This document shows, piece after piece, positions 28,398-37,091 of a stretch of DNA of 64,000 nucleotides. Position 1 is the first letter of the stretch; every line of letters starts with the position of its first letter. This DNA is from Mycobacterium florentinum (lineage in GTDB: Bacteria; Actinomycetota; Actinomycetes; Mycobacteriales; Mycobacteriaceae). The translations under genes and the position numbers were made by a program. The notes beneath the pieces were generated by a model that made no database searches, had not been told where the DNA came from, and saw only the letters and a program-made list of their open reading frames with translations. The stretch is taken from contig NZ_AP022576.1 of the NCBI RefSeq assembly GCF_010730355.1, positions 682,001 to 746,000 on the forward strand, given 5' to 3'.

Positions 28398-29270
28398 ATG
28401 GACCTCAACGAGACGCGCGAGCGCATCATCTACCAGAAAGATGGTCCGATCGCGAAGATCACCCTGAACTGGCCGGAGAAGGCCAACGCTCAGGACCAGA
28501 AGCTGGCCGAGGAGGTCGACGCCGCCCTGCTGGATGCCGACCGCGACTACGACATCAAGGTTTTGGTGCTCAAGGCCAACGGCAAGGGATTCTGCTCCGG
28601 GCATGCGATCGGCAACAACGCCGTCGACTACCCGTCGTTCGTGGAGAACGCGATGGTAACCGGACACCCGTGGAAGGCGCAGTCGGATCTGTTCGTCAAG
28701 CCAACGCTGAATCTATGGGAGTTCTCCAAACCCACCATCGCGCAGGTGCACGGCTACTGCGTGGGCGGCGGTACGCACATGGGCCTGACCACCGACATCG
28801 TCATCGCGTCGGAAGACGCCTACTTCTCCTATCCGCCGCTACAGGGATTCGGCATGCCGTCAGGTGAATGTTCGATCGAACCTTGGGTTTTCATGAACTG
28901 GCGCCGCGCCGCCTACTACCTGTTCACCGCCGAGGTGATCGACGCCCACAAGGCGCTGGAGGTCGGGCTCGTCAACGAGGTGGTCAAGCGGGAGGACTTG
29001 GACGCCCGCGTGGACGCGATCGCCCGCCACATCGCCCAGGCGCCGTTGACGACGTTGATGCTCACCAAGGCAAATCTCAAGCGGGCTTGGGAGTTGATGG
29101 GCATGCGGGTGCACTGGCAGAGCTCCAACGACCTCGTCGCGCTCGCCTCGATCAGCAAGGACGTGCAGCAGTTGATTCAGACCGTGTTCAAGGACAAGGT
29201 GTTGCCGTCCGAGCACGCCCGGCGCCAGGCCGCGGCCGCCGCCCAGACCGACGGCGCCGCGGCAACGTAG
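28398..29270 (+). CDS. Enoyl-CoA hydratase/isomerase family protein
   Basis: A 290-residue crotonase-fold protein. The oxyanion-hole segments are KGFCSGHAI and HGYCVGGGTHMGLTTDIVIAS. The position of the first catalytic Glu in the second helix shows a tyrosine/serine-rich PPLQGFGMPSGE instead of the usual ExxxG, so the chemistry may differ from simple hydration. The C-terminal LTTLMLTKANLKRAWELMGM is closely matched by the second crotonase gene at 33895. It lies 17 nt after the lipoyl gene with AAAGGG before its ATG. Confidence 0.88.
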   Translation: MDLNETRERIIYQKDGPIAKITLNWPEKANAQDQKLAEEVDAALLDADRDYDIKVLVLKANGKGFCSGHAIGNNAVDYPSFVENAMVTGHPWKAQSDLFVKPTLNLWEFSKPTIAQVHGYCVGGGTHMGLTTDIVIASEDAYFSYPPLQGFGMPSGECSIEPWVFMNWRRAAYYLFTAEVIDAHKALEVGLVNEVVKREDLDARVDAIARHIAQAPLTTLMLTKANLKRAWELMGMRVHWQSSNDLVALASISKDVQQLIQTVFKDKVLPSEHARRQAAAAAQTDGAAAT

Positions 29271-29278
29271 GTCCGCTG

Positions 29279-30811
29279 GTGAACATCGCCGATCACGCGA
29301 TCGCGGTCGCCCAGTCAACGGCTCTGATTGCCGACGGCACCGCGATCTCGTTCGGCGAGCTGTACGAACGAAGCCAACGAGTCGCCGCGGCACTACACGA
29401 TGCGGGGTTGCGCCGCGGGGACGGTGTGGCCCTGGTATTGCCGAACCGCCCGGAGTTCTTCGAAATCACCTGGGGCTGCCAGCTTTCCGGCCTCTACTAC
29501 ACCGCGGTCAACACCCACTTCACCGCCGATGAGGCCGCCTACGTGATCGGCGACTCCGATGCGAAGGCGGTGTTCGTCGACGCGTCGATGCCCGAAATCG
29601 CCTCTCACGTGCGCGATGTCAACGCGGCAGTCGGGGTCCATATCAGTGTCGGCGGCGAACTACCCGGCTGGCGCGGATACGAGGACACCCTGGCGGCGGC
29701 GGGTGCTGCGCCGCCGGTGTCGGACGGATCCGAGATGCTCTACTCCTCGGGGACCACGGGACGACCCAAGGCGGTCCGCCGGCCGCTGCCCGCCGACGGC
29801 AACGGCTCCTGGGCCCAGTCGGTGCTCGAGATGGCGCTGACCCACCGCTACGGCATGAGCCCGTCGAGCGTGTACCTGTCCCCCGCGCCGCTGTACCACG
29901 CGGCCGGGGTGAACTACACCATGGCGGTCAACCGCGTCGGCGCCGCGTCGATCATGATGCGCAAGTTCGACGCGGAGACCGTGCTGAGACTGATCGACAC
30001 CCACCGCGTGACGCACGCCCAATTCGTCCCGACGATGTTCGTGCGCATGCTCAAGCTGCCCGAGGCGGTGCGGCGCAGCTACGACGTCTCCAGCCTGCGC
30101 TGCGTGATCCACGCGGCCGCTCCCTGCCCGGTCGACGTCAAGCACCAGATGATGGACTGGTTCGGGCCGATCATTCACGAATACTATGGCGGCACAGAAG
30201 GATTCGCGGGAACCGTGATCGGTCCCGAGGAGTGGCTCGCCCACCCCGGCTCGGTGGGCATACCGATGGCCCCGGTACACGTCGTCGGCGACGACGGCCA
30301 AGAGCTTCCCATCGGCCAGGCTGGAGAGCTTTACTTCGAAGGTGGACCCGATTTCGAGTACTTCAAGGATCCCGTCAAGACCGCGTCGGTGTACAACGAC
30401 CGCGGTTGGCGCTCCCTGGGGGACATGGGATACGTCGACGAGGACGGGTACATGTACCTGACCGATCGGTCGACGTTCATGATCGTCTCCGGTGGGGTGA
30501 ACATCTACCCGCAGGAGGCGGAGAACCTCCTGATCATGCATCCCAAACTGGTCGATGCCGCGGTCTTCGGCGTTCCCAACGACGAATTCGGCGAAGAGGT
30601 CAAGGCCGTGGTGCAGCCCGTCGCGGGCGTCGCGGCCGGACCCGACTTCGAGGCCGAGCTGATCGCGTACTGCCGGGCCCACCTGGCCGGGTACAAGTGC
30701 CCGCGCACAGTCGAATTCGACCCGGAATTGCCTCGCGATCCGAACGGGAAGCTCTACAAGAGGCGCATCCGCGAGCGTTACTGGCAGGGGCGCGCATCAC
30801 GGATCGTGTGA
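29279..30811 (+). CDS. Acyl-CoA ligase (AMP-binding family)
   Basis: A 510-residue ANL-family ligase that activates a carboxylic acid to its CoA thioester through an acyl-adenylate. The phosphate-binding loop is YSSGTTGRPKAV, the adenine motif YYGGTEG, and the hinge region YLTDRSTFMIVSGGVNIYPQE; the C-terminal lysine is in DPNGKLYKRR. GTG 29279 (NIADHAIAVAQST) lies 8 nt after the preceding stop. It is central to the operon and very probably makes the CoA ester used by the crotonases. Confidence 0.92.
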   Translation: MNIADHAIAVAQSTALIADGTAISFGELYERSQRVAAALHDAGLRRGDGVALVLPNRPEFFEITWGCQLSGLYYTAVNTHFTADEAAYVIGDSDAKAVFVDASMPEIASHVRDVNAAVGVHISVGGELPGWRGYEDTLAAAGAAPPVSDGSEMLYSSGTTGRPKAVRRPLPADGNGSWAQSVLEMALTHRYGMSPSSVYLSPAPLYHAAGVNYTMAVNRVGAASIMMRKFDAETVLRLIDTHRVTHAQFVPTMFVRMLKLPEAVRRSYDVSSLRCVIHAAAPCPVDVKHQMMDWFGPIIHEYYGGTEGFAGTVIGPEEWLAHPGSVGIPMAPVHVVGDDGQELPIGQAGELYFEGGPDFEYFKDPVKTASVYNDRGWRSLGDMGYVDEDGYMYLTDRSTFMIVSGGVNIYPQEAENLLIMHPKLVDAAVFGVPNDEFGEEVKAVVQPVAGVAAGPDFEAELIAYCRAHLAGYKCPRTVEFDPELPRDPNGKLYKRRIRERYWQGRASRIV

Positions 30812-30833
30812 CGCTGACACAAGGGATGACGAG

Positions 30834-32201
30834 ATGGCAGTAGAGACAGGTTCGAGACGAGCCCACGTGGACTGGACGGCGTTGCCGGTGCCGTGGGCGG
30901 TGCAGGCCGCCGACCGAATTCCCAAGCAGCGCTATTACGACCCGGACTTCTACGCGCTCGAGGCCGAGATGTTGTGGCCGCGGGTGTGGCAGATGGCCTG
31001 CCGGCTCGAGGAGATACCCAACCCCGGCGACTACGTGGAGTACGAGATTCTCGACGAGTCGATCATCGTGGTGCGCGTCGACGGCGAGAATGTCCGGGCT
31101 TATCACAACGCCTGCCGTCACCGCGGGGTAAAGCTGGTGGAAGGCAACGGAAGCCGGCGCACCTTCGTCTGCCCGTTCCACGGCTGGTGCTGGGGCATCG
31201 ACGGGCGCAATACGTTCGTGCTGCGGCCCGAGGCCTTCGCCGCGGACAACATGCGCCCGGAAGACCTCGAACTCGTCTCGGTCCGCTGTGAGCTCTGGGG
31301 TGGCTGCGCGTGGATCAACCTCGACGCCGCGGCGCCGCGGCTGCGCGAGTGCATGGAACCGTTCGCGTCGATCTACGACGCCTGGCACGTGGAGACGCTG
31401 CGCACCGAATGGTGGCAGTCCTGCCGGCTTCCGGTGAACTGGAAACTCGCGACGGCGGCGTTCATGGAGGGCTACCACGTTCCGCAGACGCACCCGCAGC
31501 TACTGCCCTCGAGCATGCCCACCACATCCGCGAAGCCCGGCCTGGCGCAGACCAACCTGTATTTCATGCGCACGCTCGGCGAAGGCATGGCGGGCATGAC
31601 GCATGAGAACGACGTCCGTATCGCCGAGGGCTTGCAGAACATCGAGCTGCCGGCCGATCCGGCCGAGGCTATGGCTACCTGGCGCAGGACCCTCAACGAC
31701 GCGATCGTCAGCTGGCATCGTGCCCGGGGCTGCGACATTCCCGACTTGAATGACCTTGCGCGGCGCGGGATCACCGAGGCGATCAATTTCGCCTTCCCGC
31801 ATTACTTCGTGCTGCCCCAATACAGCAGCGCCTCGTCCTATCGGATCCGGCCACTGGGTCCGGAGGAGACGCTGTTCGAGATCTGGTCGCTCACTCGCAT
31901 CCCGCCGGATCAGGTGACGGGCAAGCCCACACCGCCCGAACCGATGGCGCCCGACGACCCGCGCTGGCCGCCGATTCCCGCCCAGGACTTCTCCAATCTG
32001 CCGCGACAGCAAAAAGGACTCCACTCCAAGGGTTTTGAATTCATGCGACTCTCTTACCAGATCGAAGGACTGATCTCGAACTTCGAGCGGGTCATCGACG
32101 GGTTCCTGGCCGGCCTGAGCTACGACGCGCTGGTGCCCGCGATCCAGAAGACCAATACCACCATCGACGTGCCGATCGCCGACCTCGGGTTGGGCTCATG
32201 A
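30834..32201 (+). CDS. Rieske non-haem iron oxygenase, alpha subunit
   Basis: A 455-residue ring-hydroxylating oxygenase. The Rieske 2Fe-2S cluster is bound by C94-x-H96 (ACRHRGVKL) and C113-x2-H116 (VCPFHGWCWG). The mononuclear iron site is in FMEGYHVPQTHPQ (two histidines four apart), followed by a later Asp/Glu. It would hydroxylate a ring of the substrate. No ferredoxin or reductase gene is adjacent, so electrons must come from elsewhere. Its TGA overlaps the ATG of the KstD-like gene. Confidence 0.92.
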   Translation: MAVETGSRRAHVDWTALPVPWAVQAADRIPKQRYYDPDFYALEAEMLWPRVWQMACRLEEIPNPGDYVEYEILDESIIVVRVDGENVRAYHNACRHRGVKLVEGNGSRRTFVCPFHGWCWGIDGRNTFVLRPEAFAADNMRPEDLELVSVRCELWGGCAWINLDAAAPRLRECMEPFASIYDAWHVETLRTEWWQSCRLPVNWKLATAAFMEGYHVPQTHPQLLPSSMPTTSAKPGLAQTNLYFMRTLGEGMAGMTHENDVRIAEGLQNIELPADPAEAMATWRRTLNDAIVSWHRARGCDIPDLNDLARRGITEAINFAFPHYFVLPQYSSASSYRIRPLGPEETLFEIWSLTRIPPDQVTGKPTPPEPMAPDDPRWPPIPAQDFSNLPRQQKGLHSKGFEFMRLSYQIEGLISNFERVIDGFLAGLSYDALVPAIQKTNTTIDVPIADLGLGS

Positions 32202-33898
32202 CCACTGCGTGGGACCGCTCGGTGGACCTGCTGATCGCGGGCAGCGGTGGCGGCGGCATGGTGGCGGGGCTGGCCGCGCTGGACAGTGGGCTTGAGCCCC
32301 TGATCGTCGAGAAGCAGGCCCTGGTCGGCGGATCGACCGGGCTGTCCGGCGGCATCGTCTGGCTGCCCAACAACCCGCTGATGCGTGCCGACGGCATCGC
32401 CGACTCGCACGAAGACGGCCTGGCCTATCTGGGCGACGTGGTCGGCGATATCGGTGCGGCGTCCTCGGCAGCACGGCGGGAGATGTTCCTCACCGCGGGC
32501 TACGAGATGATCAACTTCCTTATCCGCAAGGGTGTTCGGCTGATCCGCTGCGCCGGCTGGAGCGACTACTACCCGAATCACAAGGGCGGCAACGAGTCCG
32601 GCCGGGCCATCGAGGGAATCCCGTTCGACGCGGCCGAACTCGGCAGCTGGCATGACAAGGTGCAGCCCCCGCTGGCAAAGAACTACGGGTACGTGGTGCT
32701 GACCAACGAGCTGCGCTCGGTCCAGTACTTCAACCGGGCGCCGCGCGCATTCGCGGTCGCCACCAAGGTGTTCCTGCGGACCGCCGCGGCGCGAGCACGC
32801 CGGGCCCAGATCCTCACCAACGGCGCCTCACTGATCGCGCAGATGCTCAAGGCGCTGATCGACCTCAGCGGAAATCAACCCCCGTTGTGGACGAATACCG
32901 CGATGGAGGACCTGATCGTCGAGGACGGCCGCGTCGTCGGCGCGCGGGTCAATCGGGACGGCGTCGCGCTGAACATCGAGGCGCGCAAGGGAGTTCTGCT
33001 GGCCGCCGGCGGCTTCGGCCACAACAAGGAGATGCGCCGCCGCTACAGCGGCGACCAGCCCAACGAGGGACAGTGGTCGATCGCCAACGCCGGCGACACC
33101 GGCGAGGTGCTGGAGACGGCCATGCGACTGGGCGCCCAAACCGATCTACTCGACGAAGCATGGTGGCTGCCTTCGGTTTTCATCGCCAACGGCGGTGCCG
33201 TCGCCGCGTCGCTGGGCTCTGGACGACAACGGCCCGGCGCCATCTACGTCGACTCGACCGGGCGGCGGTTCTGCAACGAGTCGAACTCCTACGTCGAGGT
33301 CGGCAAGGCGATGTACGCCAACAAGGCGGTGCCCTGCTGGATGATCTTCGACGACGGATACGTACGCCGATACGTCACCAGCGCCAATCCGCTGAAACGC
33401 AATCAGCACCTGCCCCCCGAGCTGATCGAAAAGGGCGCGGTCAAACGCGGCGCCACGATCGCCGACCTGGCCCGCCAGATCGACCTGCCCGCCGACGAGC
33501 TGTCGCACACCATCGAACGGTTCAACCGGTTTTCGGCCAAGGGCCTGGATCCCGACTTCGGGCGCGGCCAGTCGGCCTACAACGACTGCCTCGGCGATCC
33601 GGGGTATCGGCCCAACGCCGCGATCGGCCCGCTGGACCGCGCGCCGTACTACGCGACCAGGGTGCTCCCGTCCGATGTTGGAACCTGCGGGGGCGTGATC
33701 ACCAACGAACACGCCCAGGTGCTCGATCAGCAGGACCGGGTGATCGACGGTCTGTACGCGACCGGCAACACCACCGCGACGGTGATGGGCCGCACGTATC
33801 CGGGCGCCGGCGCGAGCATCGCCAGCTCGATGGTGTTCGGTTACGTCGCCGCCCGCCATGCGGCCGGGCGCAAGATCGCCGGCCAGATGAGCCGCTAA
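32198..33898 (+). CDS. FAD-dependent 3-ketosteroid dehydrogenase-like flavoprotein
   Basis: A 566-residue member of the fumarate reductase/KstD flavoprotein family. FAD binding is shown by GSGGGGMVAGLAAL and GGSTGLSGGIVWLPNN, both typical of 3-ketosteroid-delta1-dehydrogenases. Near the C-terminus TYPGAGASIASSMVFG has the Tyr and Gly that act in KstD catalysis. It would introduce a C=C bond next to a ketone. It overlaps the oxygenase gene by 4 bp and its stop overlaps the convergent crotonase stop. A steroid or other cyclic ketone is the likely substrate class. Confidence 0.9.
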   Translation: MTTAWDRSVDLLIAGSGGGGMVAGLAALDSGLEPLIVEKQALVGGSTGLSGGIVWLPNNPLMRADGIADSHEDGLAYLGDVVGDIGAASSAARREMFLTAGYEMINFLIRKGVRLIRCAGWSDYYPNHKGGNESGRAIEGIPFDAAELGSWHDKVQPPLAKNYGYVVLTNELRSVQYFNRAPRAFAVATKVFLRTAAARARRAQILTNGASLIAQMLKALIDLSGNQPPLWTNTAMEDLIVEDGRVVGARVNRDGVALNIEARKGVLLAAGGFGHNKEMRRRYSGDQPNEGQWSIANAGDTGEVLETAMRLGAQTDLLDEAWWLPSVFIANGGAVAASLGSGRQRPGAIYVDSTGRRFCNESNSYVEVGKAMYANKAVPCWMIFDDGYVRRYVTSANPLKRNQHLPPELIEKGAVKRGATIADLARQIDLPADELSHTIERFNRFSAKGLDPDFGRGQSAYNDCLGDPGYRPNAAIGPLDRAPYYATRVLPSDVGTCGGVITNEHAQVLDQQDRVIDGLYATGNTTATVMGRTYPGAGASIASSMVFGYVAARHAAGRKIAGQMSR

Positions 33899-34728
33899 GA
33901 ATCTTCGCGGTCGACGAAATCGCGTGGCTTCATGCCCGATTGCATGAGTTCGGCCCGCCGAGCCTGAACATCGGTGGCGGCGCCGACCATATTGGTCAGG
34001 ATGTGGCTGACCTGAAGGTGCACGCGCATACCCATCAATTCCCAGGCACGCTTGACGTTGTTCTTGACCGCCATCAGTGTGGTCAGCGGGATTTGGGCGA
34101 TCTTGCGGGCCATCTCCTCGACCGTGTCCTCGAGGTCTTCGCGCGGCACCACCCGATTGAGCAGCCCCCAGTCGAGGGCCTGCTGGGCGGACAGCGTCGG
34201 CGCCAGCAACAACCAGTCCATGGTGCGATGCCAATTCATCAGCAGCCACGGCTCAATCATGGTGTGCCCGCCCGGTTCTCCGAGGCTTTGGGCAAGCGGC
34301 ATCTGGAAATACGCATCGTCGGACGCCACGCAGAAGTCGGTCAACAAGCCGAGATAGATCCCGCCCCCCATGCAATAGCCGTGGATCTGCGAGATCGTCG
34401 GCTTGGGAAATTCCCACAGGTACAGCGTCGGCCACAGAAACAGGTCGGCGGTGCCTTTGTACAGGTCCTCGAACGTGTTTCCGAAATCCGGATAAGGGTT
34501 TTCGTCGGGCCCCCAGCGCGCCACATGGCCGCCGCAGAAGCCCTTACCGTTTGCCTTGAGGATGACGACCTTGATCTCTCTGTCGCGGTCGGCCTCGTGC
34601 AGACATTCGTCGACTTCCGTGACGAGGACGGCATCCTTGGTATTGGCCTTGTCGACCCGATTCAAAATGATCCGCGCAATCGGCGGTTCGCGTTCATAGA
34701 TGACCGCGTCGAGCTCGCGCCGCTCCAT
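33895..34728 (-). CDS. Enoyl-CoA hydratase/isomerase family protein
   Basis: A 277-residue crotonase-fold protein with KGFCGGHVARWG and HGYCMGGGIYLGLLTDFCVAS as oxyanion-hole segments. It is a close paralogue of 28398-29270, both sharing the LTTLM.KN.KRAWELMGMRVH tail. ATG 34728 is preferred because its N-terminus then lines up with the paralogue; ATG 34758 adds 10 residues and lies before the GGGAGG ribosome binding site. It is convergent with the KstD-like gene and divergent from the nitrile hydratase-type genes. It probably handles a related CoA intermediate. Confidence 0.87.
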   Translation of the reverse strand: MERRELDAVIYEREPPIARIILNRVDKANTKDAVLVTEVDECLHEADRDREIKVVILKANGKGFCGGHVARWGPDENPYPDFGNTFEDLYKGTADLFLWPTLYLWEFPKPTISQIHGYCMGGGIYLGLLTDFCVASDDAYFQMPLAQSLGEPGGHTMIEPWLLMNWHRTMDWLLLAPTLSAQQALDWGLLNRVVPREDLEDTVEEMARKIAQIPLTTLMAVKNNVKRAWELMGMRVHLQVSHILTNMVGAATDVQARRAELMQSGMKPRDFVDREDS

Positions 34729-34854
34729 TATCGGGACATTACCCTCCCGGCAACTCATTTAGCGGTTGCGTGATCTTGCGGTGAGGAGTGAGGTGTATTG
34801 AGTGCGCACCTGGCTGCGCCACGGCCGACATTGCGACGACGAGTGGAGCTGGTT

Positions 34855-35706
34855 ATGGCGACCCCTGCGGACCGCGCAGCCCAGCTGGACCTGGTGGCCA
34901 GGCTCAAATCCGCCTACCCGGAACTTCCGGACGCGCCGACGCCGGATCTCATCGATCACGACCGATTCGCCGCATACGCGAAGACCCCGCACGACGTCGG
35001 CGGGGAACCCGACGCGCCGATCAAGTACGAGAACAAGCAGTACGAGATCTGGGAAGAGAACACCTACATCATGTGTGAGGTGCTCGGCTGGCGGGGCATC
35101 TGGCTGTCGGAGGAACGGCGCCGGATGGGCAATGTCGACCTCGGCCGCGCCATCTATCTTGGTCTGCCCTACTACGTGCGCTGGTTGCTCGCCGTGGTGC
35201 GCGTCCTCGTCGAGAAGCACCACATCGGGGTGAGCGAGCTGGCCGAGCGCATGGTCGAGGTCAAGGCCCGGTATGAGGGCGGGCTGCAGGGTAAGCCTCT
35301 GGAGGCCAAGCCGAAATTCGAAGGCGACCCGGCCACGGTCAAACGCAACGAACACCACATCCACGCCGTCGGCAAGGGCGATCCGCAGGTTTTTGCCGGG
35401 CAGGCCGGCGAGCCGAAGTTCCGGGTCGGCGACAAGGTCGTCGTCAAGGACCTGCCCATCCTGCTCTATACCCGCACCCAGGAATACGTCCGCGGCGCCC
35501 AAGGTGAGATCGCCGTCGTCACCTACGAAAGCCCCGCCGCCGAAGACGAGACCTGGGCCGGCCCCGATCAAAAACCCGAGTGGTTCTACATCGTTCGGTT
35601 CAACCTGTCCGAACTCTGGCACGGTTACACCGGTCCCACCAACGACACGCTGCAGACCGAGATTCCCCAACGGTGGCTCGAAGCGGTCGAAAGGACCTCA
35701 GCATGA
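34855..35706 (+). CDS. Nitrile hydratase/thiocyanate hydrolase beta-type subunit
   Basis: A 283-residue protein resembling NHase beta. The N-terminal half has the helical pattern ending YYVRWLLAVVRVLVEKHHIGVSELAERM; the C-terminal half is the SH3-like barrel (FRVGDKVVVKDLPILLYTRTQEYVRGAQGEI) with RFNLSELWHGYTGP. Thiocyanate hydrolase encodes these halves as two proteins; here they are fused. ATG 34855 is preceded by GGAG with 6-nt spacing. ATGA overlap couples it to the metal-site subunit. Confidence 0.88.
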   Translation: MATPADRAAQLDLVARLKSAYPELPDAPTPDLIDHDRFAAYAKTPHDVGGEPDAPIKYENKQYEIWEENTYIMCEVLGWRGIWLSEERRRMGNVDLGRAIYLGLPYYVRWLLAVVRVLVEKHHIGVSELAERMVEVKARYEGGLQGKPLEAKPKFEGDPATVKRNEHHIHAVGKGDPQVFAGQAGEPKFRVGDKVVVKDLPILLYTRTQEYVRGAQGEIAVVTYESPAAEDETWAGPDQKPEWFYIVRFNLSELWHGYTGPTNDTLQTEIPQRWLEAVERTSA

Positions 35707-36407
35707 CCGATCACGACCACGATCACGATCGCACCGCAGCGCCGATGGTGGACGAGATCACCGATTTCGAGGTCCTCGAGATAGCCCTTCGCGAATTGTG
35801 CATCGAGAAAGGCATTTTCACCGCCGAGGAACATCGCCGCATGACCGAATACGCCGAGCAGATCGGTCCGACTCCGGCGGCCCACCTGGTGGCCCGGGCC
35901 TGGCTCGACCCCGAATTCAAGAAGCTGGTGATTTCGGATCCGCTTGCCGCCAGTAAGGAAGTCGGCGTCGACTGGCTGCACCCCACGGGTTTCGGCACGC
36001 CGAGTGACTTCACGGCCTTTCACGTCTTGGTGGACACGCCGACCCTGCACCACGTCATCGTGTGCACGCTCTGTTCCTGCTACCCGCGCCCGATTCTGGG
36101 CAATTCGCCCGAGTGGTACCGCACGCCCAACTTCCGCCGTCGCATCGTGCGCTGGCCGCGCCAGGTGCTCGCCGAGTTCGGCCTCTACCTACCCGAAGAG
36201 GTCGAGATTCGGGTCGAGGACTCGAATCAGAAGCACCGATTCATGGTGATGCCCGTACGCCCCGACGGAACCGACGGCTGGACCGAAGACCAGCTGGCCG
36301 AAATCGTCACCCGCGACTGCCTGATCGGTGTCGCCCTGCCCAAGGCCGGCGTCACCACGAACGCGATCACCGAAACCCGGCCCGCCATCCATCCGGTTGC
36401 CGACTGA
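35703..36407 (+). CDS. Cobalt-type nitrile hydratase alpha / thiocyanate hydrolase gamma-type subunit
   Basis: A 234-residue metal-binding subunit. The motif V-C121-T-L-C124-S-C126 is the cobalt variety (Thr; iron enzymes have Ser) and supplies three sulphurs, two usually oxidised, and two backbone amides to Co(III). YPRPILGNSPEWYRTP and RRRIVRWPRQVL are family segments. The N-terminus MTDHDHDHDR is histidine/aspartate-rich and could bind metal. It would hydrate a nitrile to an amide or hydrolyse thiocyanate; sequence alone cannot decide. Confidence 0.92.
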   Translation: MTDHDHDHDRTAAPMVDEITDFEVLEIALRELCIEKGIFTAEEHRRMTEYAEQIGPTPAAHLVARAWLDPEFKKLVISDPLAASKEVGVDWLHPTGFGTPSDFTAFHVLVDTPTLHHVIVCTLCSCYPRPILGNSPEWYRTPNFRRRIVRWPRQVLAEFGLYLPEEVEIRVEDSNQKHRFMVMPVRPDGTDGWTEDQLAEIVTRDCLIGVALPKAGVTTNAITETRPAIHPVAD

Positions 36408-36422
36408 CATGGAGGCCAACAC

Positions 36423-36794
36423 GTGAGCGCTTCCGAAAGCTTGGACCCGGCCAAGACCTCGACGATCGCGTCGCTGACGAAAATCGTTGAGCGAAACCAG
36501 GTCTGGAGCCGAATGGCGGCCAAATACGGAGTCGACAACCCGGTGCCGCCGTGGCAGACCAGCCTGGACGGGATCTGCGACGCCCTCGATCAAAGCGCTT
36601 GCGGCCCAGAGACACTCGGCTTCCTCGAGCGGCGCAACGAGGAGGACACCCTGTCGGCGACGGTGTATTCCGAGCTGCCGTACCCGGAAAACCGGTTGGT
36701 TGCACTGGCGCATTCGCTCTTGGCGCATGGTGTGATCGACGAGGCCGAACTCGAAGAGCGCATGGCGGCCGTGCGGGCCCGGCTCGAATCCTGA
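36423..36794 (+). CDS. NHase-beta N-domain-like accessory protein
   Basis: A 123-residue protein starting at GTG 36423 (GGAGG 7 nt upstream). Its C-terminal half, YPENRLVALAHSLLAHGVIDEAELEERMAAV, resembles the helical N-terminal part of the NHase beta subunit and the NHase/thiocyanate hydrolase activator proteins. It contains a single Cys. It follows the metal subunit by 15 nt, so it is likely a third subunit or the cobalt-insertion activator, which is otherwise absent. Family placement is moderate. Confidence 0.7.
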   Translation: MSASESLDPAKTSTIASLTKIVERNQVWSRMAAKYGVDNPVPPWQTSLDGICDALDQSACGPETLGFLERRNEEDTLSATVYSELPYPENRLVALAHSLLAHGVIDEAELEERMAAVRARLES

Positions 36795-37091
36795 TCAATC
36801 GCGGCGACGCACATCACATGGCACTTTTTCGTCGTTGTGTGCCCGGTGCGCTATGCTGGCAGCAACGTTGGCCTCACAGCTAGATGTCAACTACGTCGTG
36901 GAACGCTTCTTCATCCCAGTGGTGCCGCCCCGAAATTCGGGCTAACTCACCACGTTCAGGTGATCCGTGCATCCGCACCAGCTTGTCTCGCGGCGATCGA
37001 TTTTGCCCTCCGGCAATCTCGCCACCTTGTGCTGAGAACCGCGCGCGACAAGCAGCGGCCCGGCATACCGATGCCTGAAAGGCACCGAAAA
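36795..37091. other. Long leader region of the DEAD-box helicase gene
   Basis: No gene supported. The helicase start has nearly 300 bp of upstream sequence, with a -10-like TATGCT at 36852-36857 but no clear -35. Long structured leaders are common for mycobacterial RNA helicase genes; no hairpin stands out to me here. Confidence 0.35.

Noticed and set aside
32887..34773. A 628-codon open frame over the KstD-like and crotonase genes
   Set aside because: It spans two real genes in opposite directions and reads as low-complexity charged sequence without domains.
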